From positions 310,001-374,000 of the forward strand of contig NZ_CP047202.1 of the NCBI RefSeq assembly GCF_030408715.1: a DNA stretch of 64,000 nucleotides. Reading direction: 5' to 3'. The notes under the pieces were generated by a model, which ran no database searches, was not told the DNA's origin, and saw nothing but the letters and a program-made list of their open reading frames with translations. Below are positions 1 to 9,215 of the stretch, one piece after another. The DNA is from Corynebacterium confusum (GTDB taxonomy: Bacteria > Actinomycetota > Actinomycetes > Mycobacteriales > Mycobacteriaceae). Numbering within the stretch: position 1 is the first letter of the stretch; the number at the start of each line of letters is the position of its first letter. A program made the position numbers and the translations under genes.

Positions 1-1
1 C

Positions 2-517
2 GACAACCACAACATCGACCTCATCCGCGGCGGCAACAGCGGGGTGCTCATTTGGGGCGACAAGCCGCTGCTGGTCACCGCCGTGTCCAACCTGATTACG
101 AATGCCATCAACTACTCGCCGGAGGCGCTGCCGGTGTCTGTCTCCCAGAAGGTGGTGGGCACCGACGTCGTGCACATCCGGGTCACCGACCGCGGCATCG
201 GCATCGCCCCGGAGAACCAAAAGCGCGTCTTTGAGCGTTTTTACCGGGTAGACAAGGCCCGATCCCGGCAAACGGGCGGCACTGGCTTAGGATTAGCCAT
301 AGTGAAGCACGTGGTGGCCAACCATGGTGGCAATATTAAGCTATGGTCACGGCCCGGCACCGGGTCCACGTTCACCATCGAGCTTCCTATTTATCACGAA
401 CCTGCCCCGGCGGAAGGTCCGCCGGATACGGACAACAAAAGTGAGAATAAAGCTACGTCGGGCCTGCACAACGCAGTCGCCCGGGTGGCAGCAAGGCGAA
501 AGGATAAAGCATCATGA
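2..517 (+). CDS. senX3: Sensor histidine kinase, C-terminal part (SenX3-like)
   Basis: The gene enters the window from the left, so only the last 171 residues are seen. They form the ATP-binding domain of a membrane histidine kinase: N-box [11 protein letters not shown]1 box DRGIGI, F-box FERFYRVD and G2 box [10 protein letters not shown], all intact. A charged tail of about 45 residues follows. The TGA stop overlaps the ATG of the next gene by 4 bases, so the two are translationally coupled. Pairing with a RegX3-type regulator, followed by a ppx homologue, matches the actinobacterial phosphate-sensing SenX3-RegX3 locus. The name rests on this context because the sensor half lies outside the window. 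Confidence 0.88.
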   Translation, partial: DNHNIDLIRGGNSGVLIWGDKPLLVTAVSNLITNAINYSPEALPVSVSQKVVGTDVVHIRVTDRGIGIAPENQKRVFERFYRVDKARSRQTGGTGLGLAIVKHVVANHGGNIKLWSRPGTGSTFTIELPIYHEPAPAEGPPDTDNKSENKATSGLHNAVARVAARRKDKAS

Positions 518-1212
518 CGACCATCCTCATCGTGGAAGACGAGGAGTCCTTGGCTGATCCGTTGGCGTTCCTGCTGCGGAAGGAGGGCTTTAGCCCGATC
601 GTGGCCCACGACGGCCAGACCGCACTGGACAAGTTCGCCAACAACAGCGTCGACATCGTCCTGCTCGACCTGATGCTGCCTGGCATGTCCGGCACCGACG
701 TCTGCAAACAGCTCCGCGCTATCTCCTCCGTGCCCGTCATCATGGTCACCGCCCGCGACTCCGAAATTGACAAGGTCGTCGGACTGGAGCTGGGTGCGGA
801 CGACTACGTGACCAAGCCGTATTCCTCCCGCGAGCTCATCGCCCGCATCCGCGCGGTCCTGCGCCGCGGGCACGAGACCTCCCCGGCGGCCGAGGAGCAG
901 GACTTCGACGAGCAGATCCTGGAAGGCGGCCGCGTGCGCATGGACGTCGAGCGCCACACCGTCTGCGTGGACGGTGACCCGGTGCCCATGCCGCTGAAGG
1001 AATTCGACCTGCTGGAGTACCTGCTGCGCAACGCCGGCCGCGTGCTGACCCGCGGCCAGCTCATCGACCGCATCTGGGGCGCCGATTACGTCGGCGACAC
1101 CAAGACCCTGGACGTGCACGTCAAGCGCCTGCGCTCCAAGATTGAGGCCGAGCCCTCCCAGCCCAAGCACCTGGTGACCGTGCGCGGCCTGGGCTACAAA
1201 TTCGACCTCTAG
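514..1212 (+). CDS. regX3: Two-component response regulator RegX3
   Basis: OmpR/PhoB-family response regulator of 232 residues. The receiver domain (about 1-120) has the acidic pocket VEDEE, phospho-acceptor D52 in LLDLMLPG, T79 in VTARD and K101 in TKPYS. The C-terminal winged-helix DNA-binding domain (about 133-230) includes [20 protein letters not shown] and [14 protein letters not shown]. It should receive phosphate from the kinase encoded just upstream, with which it overlaps by 4 bases. In related actinobacteria this pair controls phosphate-starvation genes; that role is inferred here. Confidence 0.93.
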   Translation: MTTILIVEDEESLADPLAFLLRKEGFSPIVAHDGQTALDKFANNSVDIVLLDLMLPGMSGTDVCKQLRAISSVPVIMVTARDSEIDKVVGLELGADDYVTKPYSSRELIARIRAVLRRGHETSPAAEEQDFDEQILEGGRVRMDVERHTVCVDGDPVPMPLKEFDLLEYLLRNAGRVLTRGQLIDRIWGADYVGDTKTLDVHVKRLRSKIEAEPSQPKHLVTVRGLGYKFDL

Positions 1213-1252
1213 CCGAACCTTTCCGGGCCTTCCCGAGCCTTGCTTGGGCCCC

Positions 1253-1280
1253 GCCCCGCGGCCGCGTGCCGCGGGGCTTT
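1253..1280 (+). terminator. Hairpin after regX3
   Basis: GCCCCGCGG (1253-1261) pairs perfectly with CCGCGGGGC (1269-1277) across a 7-base loop, followed by a short T run. It lies between the convergent regX3 and the minus-strand gene ending at 1314. Confidence 0.6.
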
Positions 1281-1313
1281 CGCCTTGCTTGGGGCCCGGG
1301 CGCGGGTGTGTTC

Positions 1314-2219
1314 CTACTGCTTGCGCGCGGCGCTGGCCGGGTGCTGGAGCAGCGGCACGCCGGCGCGCGCGGCCTGCTCGCGGGCGGCGCAGTGCTCGGC
1401 GAGTACCTGGTAGTTTTCGGCGCCCATCAGCGCGATGAGCTCGGTGCGCTGGGAGCGCCACATCGGCTCCGCGCTGGTGTGGCAGGACGGGTTGGACGAG
1501 CAGTACCAGTCGAAGTCCTCGCCGCCGTCGCCCCAGCCGCGGCGGTCGTATTCGCCGATGGTGGTGCGCAGGATCTCCTGCCCGTCGGGGCGGTCCTCGA
1601 AGTCCTCGTAGCGGCGCAGGGGCAGCTGCCAGCAGACCTCGGGTTTGACCACGGTGAGCTCCTGGTCGGCATCGATAGCCCACTGGTGCAGCGCGCAGCC
1701 GGCGCCCGTGGCCCAGCCCGCGCGGTTGGCGAAGATGCACGCCCCGCCCACCAGCGGGGTCTTTAGCGCCGGCTCCGGCTCGCCGTCGTCGCCGTCGAGC
1801 TCGTCCCAGACCAGCCAGGGCTCCAGCTCGTCGTCGGCCGCGCGCTCCTGGCGCTCCAAGTAGGCGTCCGTGTCCGCGGGGCGGTGCTGCCAGTACTTGG
1901 CCGGCATTTGTGCCACGGCATCGTAGAGCTGATCGCGGTCCTGCTCATCGGCCATGTAGGCGCCGTGCACGCAGCAGCCGACGTCGGGCTGGTTGCTGTC
2001 GATACCGGGGCAGGCCGCGGTGCCGAACTGGCAGGAGTAGAAGGACTCCACCCAGGTCAGGTCGATGGAAAAGACGTGGTAGGGGTCATCGACGTCGGTA
2101 AATTCGAACCACTCCCGGGGGAAATCTGGTGCCAATTCGGTTCCCGCTGCGATCAATTTACCGGCTGGTGAGGAGGCCGGAAAACCAAGATAAACTTCAC
2201 TAGACTTCGGGCGATTCAC
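1314..2219 (-). CDS. Conserved cysteine-rich actinobacterial protein (Rv0495c-like)
   Basis: Soluble protein of 301 residues with no signal peptide or membrane segment. It carries clustered cysteines: [11 protein letters not shown] and VGCCVHG near residues 60-85, CIFANRAG and GCALHQ in the middle, and YCSSNPSCH toward the C terminus. The pattern suggests bound metal or an Fe-S type site, similar to YkgJ/DUF3109-like proteins, but no function is established. Its position between regX3 and ppx, on the opposite strand, matches the mycobacterial gene Rv0495c, so it is an old linkage. It starts with GTG and is divergent from ppx. Confidence 0.8.
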   Translation of the reverse strand: MNRPKSSEVYLGFPASSPAGKLIAAGTELAPDFPREWFEFTDVDDPYHVFSIDLTWVESFYSCQFGTAACPGIDSNQPDVGCCVHGAYMADEQDRDQLYDAVAQMPAKYWQHRPADTDAYLERQERAADDELEPWLVWDELDGDDGEPEPALKTPLVGGACIFANRAGWATGAGCALHQWAIDADQELTVVKPEVCWQLPLRRYEDFEDRPDGQEILRTTIGEYDRRGWGDGGEDFDWYCSSNPSCHTSAEPMWRSQRTELIALMGAENYQVLAEHCAAREQAARAGVPLLQHPASAARKQ

Positions 2220-2252
2220 ACTTTAATACCGTAGACCTACTACGCTAGACGT

Positions 2253-3182
2253 GTGCGATTAGGTGTATTAGACGTGGGAAGCAACACGGTCCATCTCGTG
2301 GCGGTCGATGCCCAGACCGGCGGGCGGCCCACTCCCATGAGTGACTGGAAAACTCCCCTGCGGTTGGTGGAGCAGCTGGACAAGGACGGCAACATCCACT
2401 CCAAGGGCGTGAAGAAGCTGGTGGCTGCCGTCAAGGAGGCCGCCGAGCTGGGCAGCAAGCTCAACTGCGACGAGTTCATTCCCATCGCGACCTCCGCGGT
2501 GCGTTCGGCGAAGAACTCCGAGCAGGTCCTCAAGGAGGTGGAGAAGGAGACCGGCGTCCGGCTGGAGATCCTCTCCGGCGAGGATGAGGCGCGCCTGACC
2601 TACCTGGCGGTGCGCCGCTGGTACGGCTGGTCCGCCGGCCGCATCACCAATATGGACATCGGCGGCGGCTCCCTGGAGCTGACCACCGGCACCGAAGAAT
2701 TCCCGGACCTGGCCTTCTCCCTGGACCTGGGCGCGGGCCGCTTGACCCACAACTGGTTCGATACCGATCCGCCGGCCAAGAAGAAGGTCAGCATGTTGCG
2801 CGACTACATCGACGCCGAACTCGTCGACGCCACCAAGCGCATGCGCGACCAAGGGCCGGCCGGCATGGCCGTGGGCACCTCGAAGACCCTGCGCACCCTG
2901 GCCCGCCTGACCGGCGCGGCCCCGTCTTCGGAAGGCCCGTTTGTCAAGCGCACGCTGACCGCGCCGGGCCTGCGCCAGCTGATTAGCTTCATCTCCCGCA
3001 TGACTGCGGCTGACAGGGCGGACCTGGAAGGGGTAAGTTCAGACCGATCCCACCAGATCGTGGCGGGAGCCTTAGTGGCCGAGGCCTCGATGCGGGCATT
3101 AGGCTTAGAGAAAATGGAAATTTGTCCGTGGGCCCTGCGTGAGGGCGTCATCTTGCGCCGGCTGGACAAGGGTCAAGGATAG
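2253..3182 (+). CDS. ppx: Ppx/GppA family phosphatase (exopolyphosphatase type)
   Basis: Ppx/GppA-family enzyme of 309 residues with an actin-like ATPase fold. It has the N-terminal phosphate-binding motif [15 protein letters not shown], a second glycine-rich motif DIGGGSLEL near residue 138, and a C-terminal [15 protein letters not shown] block. Family members hydrolyse terminal phosphates from polyphosphate or pppGpp. Lengths near 310 are usual for the short actinobacterial forms. GTG is chosen as start because a TACGCT box (2241-2246) ends 6 bases upstream, as in a leaderless transcript, and the family motif begins almost at once. The next gene follows after 15 bases. Confidence 0.88.
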   Translation: MRLGVLDVGSNTVHLVAVDAQTGGRPTPMSDWKTPLRLVEQLDKDGNIHSKGVKKLVAAVKEAAELGSKLNCDEFIPIATSAVRSAKNSEQVLKEVEKETGVRLEILSGEDEARLTYLAVRRWYGWSAGRITNMDIGGGSLELTTGTEEFPDLAFSLDLGAGRLTHNWFDTDPPAKKKVSMLRDYIDAELVDATKRMRDQGPAGMAVGTSKTLRTLARLTGAAPSSEGPFVKRTLTAPGLRQLISFISRMTAADRADLEGVSSDRSHQIVAGALVAEASMRALGLEKMEICPWALREGVILRRLDKGQG

Positions 3183-3197
3183 GAAGACAACACAGAC

Positions 3198-4154
3198 ATG
3201 GCTGACGATAAACAGTTGACCGTGGCGGAGCTCCTGGCCCGCAACAAGGCGAGCAAGGGTGCCGACTCCGCCGCCGGCGAGGAACCGAAGCGCCGCCGCC
3301 GGCGCCGCAGCCTCGACGAGGGTGGCATCTCCGTGGCCGAGCTGACCGGCAACCTGAGCAAGGTGGACTCCGCCCCGCACGAGTCCAAGCACTCCAGCGT
3401 GCCCATGGACTCCCCGGCACCGGTCATCCCCGCCCCGAAGGACGGCAAGGACTCCGAGAGCACCAAGGGCTCCACCACCGCCGACGCACCGGCTGCGAAG
3501 CCCCAGCCGACCCCGACTGCGAAGCCCGAGGCCAAGGCCGACGCCGCGAAGCAGGCCTCTGCCACCGAGACGGCCCACCAGCCCTCCGATGACGCGACCG
3601 CCGTCATCCAGAAGGTTGCCGATGAGCCGGCCCCGGCCGCGAAGAAGCCGGCCGCCAAGGCTGACAAGGCTCAGCCTGCTGCGGCCAAGGACTCGGAGGG
3701 CCCGCGGGTTGCGGCCGCTAGCGCGGACGAGACCGGCGAGATCCCGGTCGTTGAGGACCCGGCCAAGCCGGCCGCCACGGCTGCGGCCACCGGCGGGGCG
3801 ACCGCCTTTAGCGCCTCCTCCGCGGCCACCGCGCAGGACAGCGCGGCCGACAAGGAGCTGGCTCGTGAGGACGCTTCCGACGCCGACGGCGAGGCCGAGA
3901 AGCTCAACCCAGTGGCCGTAGTGCTGCTGGCCGTTATCGGAATCGTGCTGGGTGCGGTGGTCTTCAAGGGCTTCGAGATCCTCTGGGACCGCTTCAACGG
4001 CGTCCTGGTCTCCATCCTGGCCGTGCTGGTCACCGTCATCATGGTGGGTGTTGTCCACGCCCTGCGCACCGCCCGCGACGGCTTCTCCATGGGCCTGGCC
4101 GCCGTGGTGGGCCTGCTGCTCACCTTCGGCCCGCTGCTCATCCTGGTCCTCTAG
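3198..4154 (+). CDS. Conserved membrane protein with long Ala/Pro/Lys-rich region
   Basis: Protein of 318 residues. The N-terminal about 60 residues hold two related blocks (LTVAELLARN and ISVAELTGNL) flanking a run of six arginines, a layout shared with the mycobacterial Rv0497 protein beside ppx. Residues 60-235 are a low-complexity Ala/Pro/Lys/Glu linker. Residues 240-318 contain three hydrophobic segments, giving a cytoplasmic N terminus anchored by the C terminus. It lies 15 bases after ppx and is probably cotranscribed. Function unknown. Confidence 0.82.
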   Translation: MADDKQLTVAELLARNKASKGADSAAGEEPKRRRRRRSLDEGGISVAELTGNLSKVDSAPHESKHSSVPMDSPAPVIPAPKDGKDSESTKGSTTADAPAAKPQPTPTAKPEAKADAAKQASATETAHQPSDDATAVIQKVADEPAPAAKKPAAKADKAQPAAAKDSEGPRVAAASADETGEIPVVEDPAKPAATAAATGGATAFSASSAATAQDSAADKELAREDASDADGEAEKLNPVAVVLLAVIGIVLGAVVFKGFEILWDRFNGVLVSILAVLVTVIMVGVVHALRTARDGFSMGLAAVVGLLLTFGPLLILVL

Positions 4155-4179
4155 CGGACGCTTTTACCTTTTCGCTCCC

Positions 4180-4221
4180 GCACCCCGGGGCGCCGGTTAG
4201 AAATCGGTGGCCCCGGGGTGC
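4180..4221 (+). terminator. Hairpin between the 3198 gene and proC
   Basis: GCACCCCGGGGC (4180-4191) is perfectly complementary to GCCCCGGGGTGC (4210-4221) with an 18-base loop. There is no T tract, so intrinsic termination is possible but not certain. Confidence 0.45.
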
Positions 4222-4302
4222 TGGTCTATCTGGGGGCGGGGTTGGTCCCGCGGCAGGGTAGGAAGGTGGCCGCGGCCGCGGCGGCTGTGGCAGGCTGGGG
4301 AT

Positions 4303-5100
4303 ATGACGAAAATTACAGTTTTAGGCGGCGGAAATATCGGCGAGGCCCTCATCGCGGGGCTGGTAGCTAAGGGCTACGAGGGAGCCGATATCACCGCGAC
4401 CAACCGCAGTAAGGACCGCAGCGAGTACCTGGAAAGCACCTACGGGGTCACCACCACCGCGGACAACTCCGCGGCTGTCAAGGACGCGGACTACGTCTTC
4501 GTGTGCCTGAAGCCCTACGGGATCGTCTCGGTACTGGAGGAAGTGGCAGACAGCCTGCCGGAGGGCGCCGTGGTGGCCTCCATGGCGGCCGGCGTAACCC
4601 TGGAGGCCATGGAGACGGCCGCGGGGTCTCAAACCCCGGTGGTGCGCGTGATGCCCAATACGCCCATGCTAGTGGGCAAGGGCATGTGCGCCTGCGCGCC
4701 GGGCCGGCATGTTGCCGAGGAGCAGCTGGAAGGCGTGCAGGAGCTGCTCAGCGCGGTCGGCGAGGTCGCCACGGTGGGCGAAGACGACATGGACGCGGTG
4801 ACCGCCCTGGCCGGCTCCGCGCCGGCCTACTACTTCCTGGTCACGGAGGCGCTCGTGGACGCCGGCGTGCAGCTGGGCCTCAAGCGCGACGTGGCGGAGA
4901 AGCTGGCGGGCCAGGCCGCCGCCGGCGCCGGCGCGATGCTCGCCGAGTCTGGCGACTCGGCCTCCCAGCTGCGCATCAACGTCTCCTCGCCGGGTGGCAC
5001 GACGGTGGCTGCCCTGCGCGAGCTGGAGGAGTCCGGCCTGCGCGGCGCCTTCTTCCGCGCGGCCGAGGCCTGTGCCACCCGCTCCCAGGAGCTGGGCTAA
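4303..5100 (+). CDS. proC: Pyrroline-5-carboxylate reductase
   Basis: Enzyme of 265 residues reducing 1-pyrroline-5-carboxylate to proline with NAD(P)H. The Rossmann motif LGGGNIGEALIAGL opens the protein. The C-terminal family signature SSPGGTTVAALRELEESGLRG is complete, with AGSAPAYYFLVTEAL before it. ATG 4303 is chosen because the dinucleotide-binding strand starts at residue 3; the open frame upstream is unrelated low-complexity sequence. Linkage to ppx and the BldC-like gene follows the mycobacterial order. Confidence 0.96.
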   Translation: MTKITVLGGGNIGEALIAGLVAKGYEGADITATNRSKDRSEYLESTYGVTTTADNSAAVKDADYVFVCLKPYGIVSVLEEVADSLPEGAVVASMAAGVTLEAMETAAGSQTPVVRVMPNTPMLVGKGMCACAPGRHVAEEQLEGVQELLSAVGEVATVGEDDMDAVTALAGSAPAYYFLVTEALVDAGVQLGLKRDVAEKLAGQAAAGAGAMLAESGDSASQLRINVSSPGGTTVAALRELEESGLRGAFFRAAEACATRSQELG

Positions 5101-5416
5101 AGCGGCGGCACGCGGGCCGCGTCAGGCCCCTGGGTAGAGGGTCTCGCCTATCCCTGCGACTATTCCCAGGGAATTACAGGCGTCCCTTTACCTCCCCCGA
5201 TGTGGGGGGTTATATGTAACGCTCGTGACTAGTCGGGACAGCAGTGAACCCTGTTGTGCCGGAGTTTTTCTGGGTGAGAAATAGATTTCTGGGAAAACTT
5301 TTCCACTCAAGTCGCACTAGTCACAAGTTTCACGATAGGCTGGTTCAAGCACGTGCGTGTTCGTCCTGTGGGAGGGGAAGCCTACAGCGCGCCACGGGCT
5401 GAAGGGTTAGATAAAT
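5101..5416 (+). promoter_or_regulatory. Long upstream region of the BldC-like gene with inverted repeat
   Basis: A 316-base gap without a convincing gene. Near its start CCCCC/GGGGGG (5194-5209) can form a small hairpin behind proC. GTGACTAGT at 5225-5233 and its exact inverse ACTAGTCAC at 5316-5324 flank an 82-base spacer; each copy is centred on the palindrome ACTAGT. The second copy lies just before a TAGGCT box (5335-5340), a reasonable -10 element. The repeats could be operator sites, but this is inference. Confidence 0.45.
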
Positions 5417-5608
5417 ATGGTTAATGAAGAAAAGGGAACCTTTCTGACGGTCGCTGAGGTCGCAGAGATCATGCGAGTCTCCAAGATGACCGTTTACCGT
5501 CTGGTTCACGCTGGCGACCTGCCGGCAGTCCGCGTCGGGCGCTCCTTCCGCGTCCACGAGACTGCCGTGAGCGAGTACCTGAAGTCCTCCACCTACGGAG
5601 TCGGCTAA
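5417..5608 (+). CDS. BldC-like MerR-type helix-turn-helix protein
   Basis: Small DNA-binding protein of 63 residues made of one excisionase/MerR-like winged helix: FLTVAEVAEIMRVSKMTVYR, a short wing around GDLPAVRVGRSFRV, then a helix ending in YLKSS. Size and sequence match the single-domain BldC group and the mycobacterial Rv0500A beside proC. Such proteins bind directly repeated sites and control development or envelope genes in other actinobacteria; the target here is unknown. The upstream region is long and a strong hairpin follows the gene, so it is probably transcribed alone. Confidence 0.88.
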   Translation: MVNEEKGTFLTVAEVAEIMRVSKMTVYRLVHAGDLPAVRVGRSFRVHETAVSEYLKSSTYGVG

Positions 5609-5656
5609 AGGTTGCTCCTCCCGCCACCCGGCGGGCCGGTTGCTTACTACCAAGCG

Positions 5657-5715
5657 CAGCACCCTCCTCTTCCTGCCAGTGGGCAGGAGGTGGAGGGCGC
5701 TGTCCCTTTTTAAGG
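5657..5715 (+). terminator. Intrinsic terminator after the BldC-like gene
   Basis: A long hairpin is built from CAGC, CCCTCC and TCCTGCC on the left, pairing with GGCAGGA, GGAGGG and GCTG on the right (5657-5702), followed by a run of five T. The remaining gap to 5945 holds no gene; a TACTAT box near 5916-5921 may be the promoter of the next gene. Confidence 0.6.
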
Positions 5716-5945
5716 GGCCAGGCTGCGGGTACGAGCGGGCGGTTTTGGGTCACCGGCGCGCAACCAGTAATATAAGCACCATTCGTGTCGGCTTATTCTC
5801 GCCGCCGCCGCGCCGGCTGCTCGGGCTCGCCCCGGTCGGTTCGGTAGGGCAGCCCGGGCAGAGTGCACCTGCGGGGTATGGCAGGCGAGCGTTAGACCGC
5901 CGGCAGGTTTAGTACGTACTATCCGCGAAAGTGAGGAAACCAGCA

Positions 5946-6047
5946 ATGGGTTCTGTTATCAAGAAGCGCCGCAAGCGCATGTCCAAGAAGAAGCACCGCA
6001 AGATGCTGCGCCGCACCCGCGTCCAGCGTCGTAAGCTGGGCAAGTAA
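5946..6047 (+). CDS. 33-residue basic protein, AURKAIP1/COX24 family
   Basis: A 33-residue, very basic peptide: [20 protein letters not shown] followed by [13 protein letters not shown]. This is the conserved actinobacterial relative of the mitochondrial COX24/AURKAIP1 domain (Rv0500B-like), proposed to associate with the ribosome. GAGGA 9 bases before the ATG serves as ribosome-binding site. The gene lies between the BldC-like gene and a convergent phosphatase gene, as in mycobacteria. The sequence is too distinctive to be a chance frame. Confidence 0.9.
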   Translation: MGSVIKKRRKRMSKKKHRKMLRRTRVQRRKLGK

Positions 6048-6065
6048 AACTTCTTGCCGCTTTGG

Positions 6066-6102
6066 CCCCGCCACCCGGGGTTTTCCGGGTCGCGGGGTCT
6101 TG
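6066..6102 (+). terminator. Terminator hairpin after the 33-residue gene
   Basis: CCCCGCCACCCGG (6066-6078) pairs with CCGGGTCGCGGGG (6085-6097) with one internal C-C mismatch, followed by TCTT. It can serve either strand between the convergent genes. Confidence 0.55.
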
Positions 6103-6150
6103 GTGTGTCTTGAGGTCGTGCTGTGTCTGTGGGCTGTGGCGTGCCTGTGG

Positions 6151-7215
6151 CTAGCCGCGGGAGGCCTTCCAGCCGCGCCACCCGCGCCAGCCGCCCAGGG
6201 AGAATGCGGCGGTGATGAGGGCGGGCAGGCCGTAGGTGCGGATGGCTCGGCGCACCGAGCGGTAGTCGCGGATGAGCCAGCCGCGGTCCACGGCCAGGTT
6301 GCGCAGCTTCTTGTCCGGGTTGATGGCCACCGCGGTGCCCACCATGGACAGCATGGGCACGTCGTTGGCCGAGTCCGAGTAGGCCGTGCAGCGCTTGAGC
6401 TCTAGGCCCTCCAGCGTGGCGAGGGCGGCCACGGCGTGCTTCTTGCCGGGCCCGTGGAGGATATCGCCCACCAGGCGGCCGGTGAACTTGCCGTCCTCGA
6501 CTTCCGCGATGGTGCCCAGTGCCCCGGTGAAGCCGTAGCGCTTGGCCAGGATCTGAGCCAGCTGGACCGGGGTGGCGGTGACCAGCCAGACCTGCTGGCC
6601 AGCGTTGATGTGCATCTGGGCCAGCTCAGTCGTGCCCGGGTAGGCCTTGCGCAGCAGGGAGTGATCGACAATCTCCTCGCAGAGCTGGGTCAGCTCGTCG
6701 ACGGGGCGGCCCTTGATAAATTCCAGGGCCTGGCTGCGGCCGGCGGCGACATCGGCGGCGTTTTCCGCACCGGAAATCCGAAACTTCAGCTGCTTCCAAG
6801 CGATAGGGGCGATCTCTCGGAACTTGAAGAAGCGCCGGCGAGCCAGGCCGAAGGCGAAAAGCACCAGGGACGAGCCCTGGATGAGCGTGTTGTCCACGTC
6901 GAAGAAGGCGGCCGCCCCGGCGTCCTGGGGGATGTCCGGGTCCGGGGTGGTAAGCCGCAGCCCGCCCGCGGCGTTGAGCGAGCCGCTGACTGAATCGACC
7001 CCGGAGTGGTAGGAATCCAGGTCGATGTCGAAGAGCATCTCGACCGCCTGGGAGGCCGCGGCCTCGCCGGCGGCGCGCTGGGAGGCGTCGTCCAGCGGGG
7101 CGAGCGCGGAGTTTTCCAGGAAGTTACGCAGGTTTCCGCGGCTGGCCGTCCAGTTGGCCAAGAAGTCGCGCGGGTTCAACGGCAAGCCGTTGGCGGGGTC
7201 GGTCGGGTGATTCAC
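6151..7215 (-). CDS. HAD-IB family phosphatase (SerB1-like)
   Basis: Protein of 354 residues in the phosphoserine-phosphatase-like branch of the haloacid dehalogenase superfamily. Motif I is FFDVDNTLI with nucleophile D106 and acid/base D108, motif II is LVTATP, and motif III is [11 protein letters not shown] with a preceding lysine-rich stretch GPGKKHA. An N-terminal extension of about 100 residues and a weakly hydrophobic C-terminal segment frame the domain. It resembles mycobacterial SerB1 (Rv0505c), found in the same region before hemA. The substrate could be phosphoserine or another small phosphomonoester. Confidence 0.88.
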   Translation of the reverse strand: MNHPTDPANGLPLNPRDFLANWTASRGNLRNFLENSALAPLDDASQRAAGEAAASQAVEMLFDIDLDSYHSGVDSVSGSLNAAGGLRLTTPDPDIPQDAGAAAFFDVDNTLIQGSSLVLFAFGLARRRFFKFREIAPIAWKQLKFRISGAENAADVAAGRSQALEFIKGRPVDELTQLCEEIVDHSLLRKAYPGTTELAQMHINAGQQVWLVTATPVQLAQILAKRYGFTGALGTIAEVEDGKFTGRLVGDILHGPGKKHAVAALATLEGLELKRCTAYSDSANDVPMLSMVGTAVAINPDKKLRNLAVDRGWLIRDYRSVRRAIRTYGLPALITAAFSLGGWRGWRGWKASRG

Positions 7216-7378
7216 GGTGGCAGGGTCAAGCTTCCTAGACGGGATGTTATCGCGTAAGGGATGGGGTGGGTAACGTATCTATAGTAAACGCTAGCCCGGA
7301 GCTTGTCTTAGTGAAACCTGGGACCGCCCCGCGGCTGGGATTGGCCCTTAGAAATTTGTGCAAGGAGTGGGCGCGGCA

Positions 7379-7651
7379 ATGGCTGAGAAGACGGAACAAG
7401 CCGGTGACTCTGGCCGGCACGTGGTGGAGCTGATGGTGCGTAGCACCTGCGGTTCCTGCGCGCGGGTGCGCGAGCAGATCGCCCCGGTGGTCGCCGCCGC
7501 GGGCGCGCAGCTGCGCGTGGTGGACGTGGATGGTGTCCCGGAGCTGGCAGTCGAGTTCGGGGACCGTGTGCCCGTGGTCGTGGTCGACGAGGAGGAGTTT
7601 TCTTGCTGGGAGGTCGACAACGCGGAGCTGGCGCAGGAATTGGCGCGCTAG
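7379..7651 (+). CDS. Glutaredoxin-like protein
   Basis: Thioredoxin-fold protein of about 90 residues. It opens with the strand VVELMVRS and the redox motif CGSC (C24, C27 from this start), then RVREQIAPVV, and contains the conserved cis-proline region DRVPVVVVDEEEF. It resembles the small glutaredoxin-like proteins encoded directly before hemA in corynebacteria and mycobacteria. ATG 7379 is preferred, with AGGAG 11 bases upstream; an in-frame GTG at 7358 would add seven residues. Its redox partner is unknown. Confidence 0.85.
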   Translation: MAEKTEQAGDSGRHVVELMVRSTCGSCARVREQIAPVVAAAGAQLRVVDVDGVPELAVEFGDRVPVVVVDEEEFSCWEVDNAELAQELAR

Positions 7652-7862
7652 TTCGCGGGTTGCCCCGAGCGGATGTGCCCGTGGTGCGCGGCGGCGTCTA
7701 ACAGGACGCGCGGTTCGTGAATTCCGCGCCCAACAGGTATCCTTTTGGTTGATTTGAATCAATAATTTGGTTGATCGTGGTGAGGGTTCACCACTGAGCG
7801 GGGTTAAGGCGCAGGTCGCCTGCCTGCCGGCCGGCAAGTCTAGTGGAGTGGAGGAATGCTGC
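7652..7862 (+). promoter_or_regulatory. hemA upstream region with palindrome
   Basis: Upstream region of 211 bases. TTGATT-TG-AATCAA (7749-7762) is an inverted repeat of 6-base arms, followed 8 bases later by a third half-site TTGATC. It is AT-rich against a GC-rich background, as expected for a regulator site or promoter core of hemA. No regulator can be assigned from sequence alone. Confidence 0.4.
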
Positions 7863-9215
7863 ATGAGCGTGCTCGTTGTGGGAATGTCCCACCAGTCGGC
7901 GCCCGTGGCGCTGCTGGAGCAGCTAAGCATGGATGAACAGGTGCAACACAGTGCGTGTGCGAAGTTGGTGGAGGCCAGTTCGCTGTCCGAGGCGATGATT
8001 ATCTCCACCTGCAACCGGCTGGAGGTCTACACCGTCACCAACTCCTTCCACACCGGGGTCGAAGACGTCATCGGGACGCTGCACGCGGTCTCCGGCGTCG
8101 ATGTGGAGCGCCTGCGCAGCTACCTCTACGTCCGCTACGCCGACGCCGCCGCGGAGCACCTCATGCTGGTGGCCTGCGGGCTCGACTCCATGGTGATGGG
8201 GGAGCAGCAGATCATCGGCCAGGTGCGCACCGCCTACCAGCACGCCGCCGAGCAGGGCACCGTGGGCCCGCGCATCCACGCCCTGGCGCAGTCGGCGCTG
8301 CACGCCGGCAAGCGCGTGCACTCCGAGACCGATATTGATGACGCGGGCGCGTCCATGGTCTCCTTCGCCTTCGACCAGGCGCTCACGGCCATGGGGGTCA
8401 GCGATCTCCAGGGCAAGACCGCGCTCGTGCTGGGCGCGGGCGCCATGGCCTCCCTGGCCGCCACGCACGCCGGCCGCCTGGGCATCGACAAGCTCATCAT
8501 TGCCAACCGCACCCGGGAGCGTGCCGAGCGGCTGGCCGGGCACGCGGAGCAGGCCGGCGTGCACGCCGAGGTCGTCGACTTCGCCGACCGGGCCGGGGCC
8601 TTGGACCACGTCGACCTGGCGGTGTCTGCCACCGGCGCCGACAACTTCACCATCACGGCCGACGACCTGCCCGCCGGGCGCGAGATGATGTTCGTGGACC
8701 TGTCCCTGCCGCGCGATATCGACGACGCGGTGACCGAGGATGACAACGTCAACCTGGTCAACATCGAGCGGCTGAGCAAGTCGCTGCAGGCCGCCGGCAC
8801 CGAGGTCGGCGCCGCGCGGGACCCGCACGTGCAGGCCCGCCAGATCGTGGACCAGGAGCTGGCGGAGTACTCCTCGGCGCAGCGCGTGCGCGACGTGGCC
8901 CCGGCCGTGTCCGCCCTGCGCCGCCGCGCCGCCAACCTGGTCGAATGCGAGCTGGCCCGGCTGGAGCAGAAATCCCCGGACCTGGACGAGCACCAGATGA
9001 AGGACGTGCGCTATTCGCTCAAGCGCGTGGTCGACAAGCTGCTGCACGAGCCGACCGTGCGTGCCAAGAAGCTGGCCGCCCAGTCCGGTACCGTCAGCCA
9101 CGAGACCGCGCTGCAGGAGCTGTTCGGCCTGCAGCTGGAAGGCACCGGTGTGTCCGTCGACGTGGACGACCTGCCGGCGGCGGAGACCATTGTTAACTCG
9201 CGAAAGGACGTTTAA
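7863..9215 (+). CDS. hemA: Glutamyl-tRNA reductase
   Basis: Enzyme of 450 residues that reduces glutamyl-tRNA to glutamate-1-semialdehyde with NADPH, the first committed step of the C5 heme pathway. The catalytic cysteine is C50 in IISTCNRLEVYT, the signature GLDSMVMGEQQIIGQVR follows, and the NADPH site is VLGAGAMASLAA. The C-terminal dimerisation helix is complete. ATG 7863 is chosen because VVGMSHQSAPV begins there and a GGAGTGGAGG ribosome-binding site lies just upstream. hemC starts directly after its stop codon, so the two are cotranscribed. Confidence 0.97.
   Translation: MSVLVVGMSHQSAPVALLEQLSMDEQVQHSACAKLVEASSLSEAMIISTCNRLEVYTVTNSFHTGVEDVIGTLHAVSGVDVERLRSYLYVRYADAAAEHLMLVACGLDSMVMGEQQIIGQVRTAYQHAAEQGTVGPRIHALAQSALHAGKRVHSETDIDDAGASMVSFAFDQALTAMGVSDLQGKTALVLGAGAMASLAATHAGRLGIDKLIIANRTRERAERLAGHAEQAGVHAEVVDFADRAGALDHVDLAVSATGADNFTITADDLPAGREMMFVDLSLPRDIDDAVTEDDNVNLVNIERLSKSLQAAGTEVGAARDPHVQARQIVDQELAEYSSAQRVRDVAPAVSALRRRAANLVECELARLEQKSPDLDEHQMKDVRYSLKRVVDKLLHEPTVRAKKLAAQSGTVSHETALQELFGLQLEGTGVSVDVDDLPAAETIVNSRKDV

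Noticed and set aside
394..1740. A 448-codon open frame on the minus strand across senX3, regX3 and the following gene
   Set aside because: It lies opposite well-supported genes, has Arg/Ala/Gly-rich composition typical of GC-driven antisense frames, and shows no domain.
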